A stretch of DNA of 64,000 nt from Flavobacterium limnophilum (GTDB taxonomy: Bacteria; Bacteroidota; Bacteroidia; Flavobacteriales; Flavobacteriaceae): NCBI RefSeq assembly GCF_027111315.2, contig NZ_CP114289.2, forward strand, positions 3,658,001 through 3,722,000, given 5' to 3'. Below are positions 63,773-64,000 of the stretch, in pieces. Under the pieces are notes generated by a model. The model was given only the letters and a program-made list of their open reading frames with translations, was not told the origin of the DNA and did not search any database. Position 1 is the first letter of the stretch; every line of letters begins with the position of its first letter. The position numbers were made by a program, and so were the translations under genes.

Positions 63773-64000
63773 ATGAACTTCACTTACCCCAAATCCGAAA
63801 AGCTTAAAAGTAAAATCACGATAGATTTGCTTTTTTCCAAAGGCAAATCCGTGTCCAAATATCCTTTGAGACTGGTTTTTGTGGAAAGCGATTACGGCAT
63901 TGCCGAAGGTTCAGACCAAAAGTTGAAAATGGGCGTTTCGGTTTCCAAGAAATACTTCAAACACGCCGTGGATCGCAATTATTTCAAGCGCGTGCTTCGC
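63773..64000 (+). CDS. rnpA: Ribonuclease P protein component (3' end beyond window)
   Basis: Protein subunit of RNase P, which trims tRNA 5' ends. The first 76 codons show F-T-Y-P-K-S-E-K-L, R-L-V-F-V, G-V-S-V-S-K-K-Y-F-K-H-A-V-D-R-N-Y-F-K-R, the RnpA signature with the basic RNR-type helix. The gene runs off the right edge. Confidence 0.93.
   Translation, partial: MNFTYPKSEKLKSKITIDLLFSKGKSVSKYPLRLVFVESDYGIAEGSDQKLKMGVSVSKKYFKHAVDRNYFKRVLR

Overview
The window looks like a chromosomal segment of a Flavobacterium-type bacterium (Bacteroidota). Support: AT-rich sequence; the Bacteroidota promoter pattern (TANNTTTG near -7, TTTG/TTG near -33) upstream of several genes; a gliding lipoprotein gene (gldH); many lipoproteins with an SC lipobox; Cys-x-Cys-free rhodanese/U32 tRNA-hydroxylation genes; and dispersed intergenic palindromes. 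No rRNA, tRNA or CRISPR array is visible.

Layout. 1-5 kb: the N-terminal part of a CHASE sensor kinase, an EamA transporter and a periplasmic M13 metallopeptidase. 5.2-13.8 kb: a metal cluster with SCO, FeoA-FeoB-small Cys protein, a DtxR/MntR-type repressor, an Nramp transporter fused to a universal stress protein domain, a TonB-dependent receptor with a CxxC plug motif and an exported thioredoxin. Two promoters here carry related TTTAGA/TCTAAA half-sites that look like the repressor's operators. 13.9-23 kb: bacilliredoxin, a PAS-only membrane protein, an RND efflux operon and a ZIP transporter. 23-26.7 kb: PPK2, a SulP transporter and a K+ channel. 26.8-29.8 kb: TrhO, TrhP and a ferredoxin, in which TrhO carries a copy of TrhP's C-terminal domain. 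29.9-34.2 kb: PSP1/RicT-like protein, GldH, PBP1A. 34.3-38 kb: a two-subunit CoA-transferase split by a lipoprotein gene, then class I fumarase. 38-39 kb: an IS200-like HUH transposase between REP-like hairpin arrays.

42.3-54.9 kb holds nearly all of the heme pathway: hemB with a cytochrome c lipoprotein; hemA-hemC-hemD-hemE-unknown-BRO remnant-hemF on the minus strand; and, divergently, an AraC regulator, hemH and hemJ. hemL is the only core step not seen. The hemC frame contains an in-frame palindromic repeat, and the BRO-family gene is broken by an internal deletion. 54.9-64 kb: NtrY-like kinase, crotonase, two proteins of unknown function, HD hydrolase, acyl-ACP desaturase, two tandem acyltransferases, a YafQ-type toxin-antitoxin pair and the start of rnpA.

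The most unusual items are the shared TrhO/TrhP domain in one operon, the candidate MntR regulon sites, the palindrome inside hemC, the BRO remnant between heme genes, and the transposase/REP pair. All domain and family calls come from reading motifs; no database search was run.
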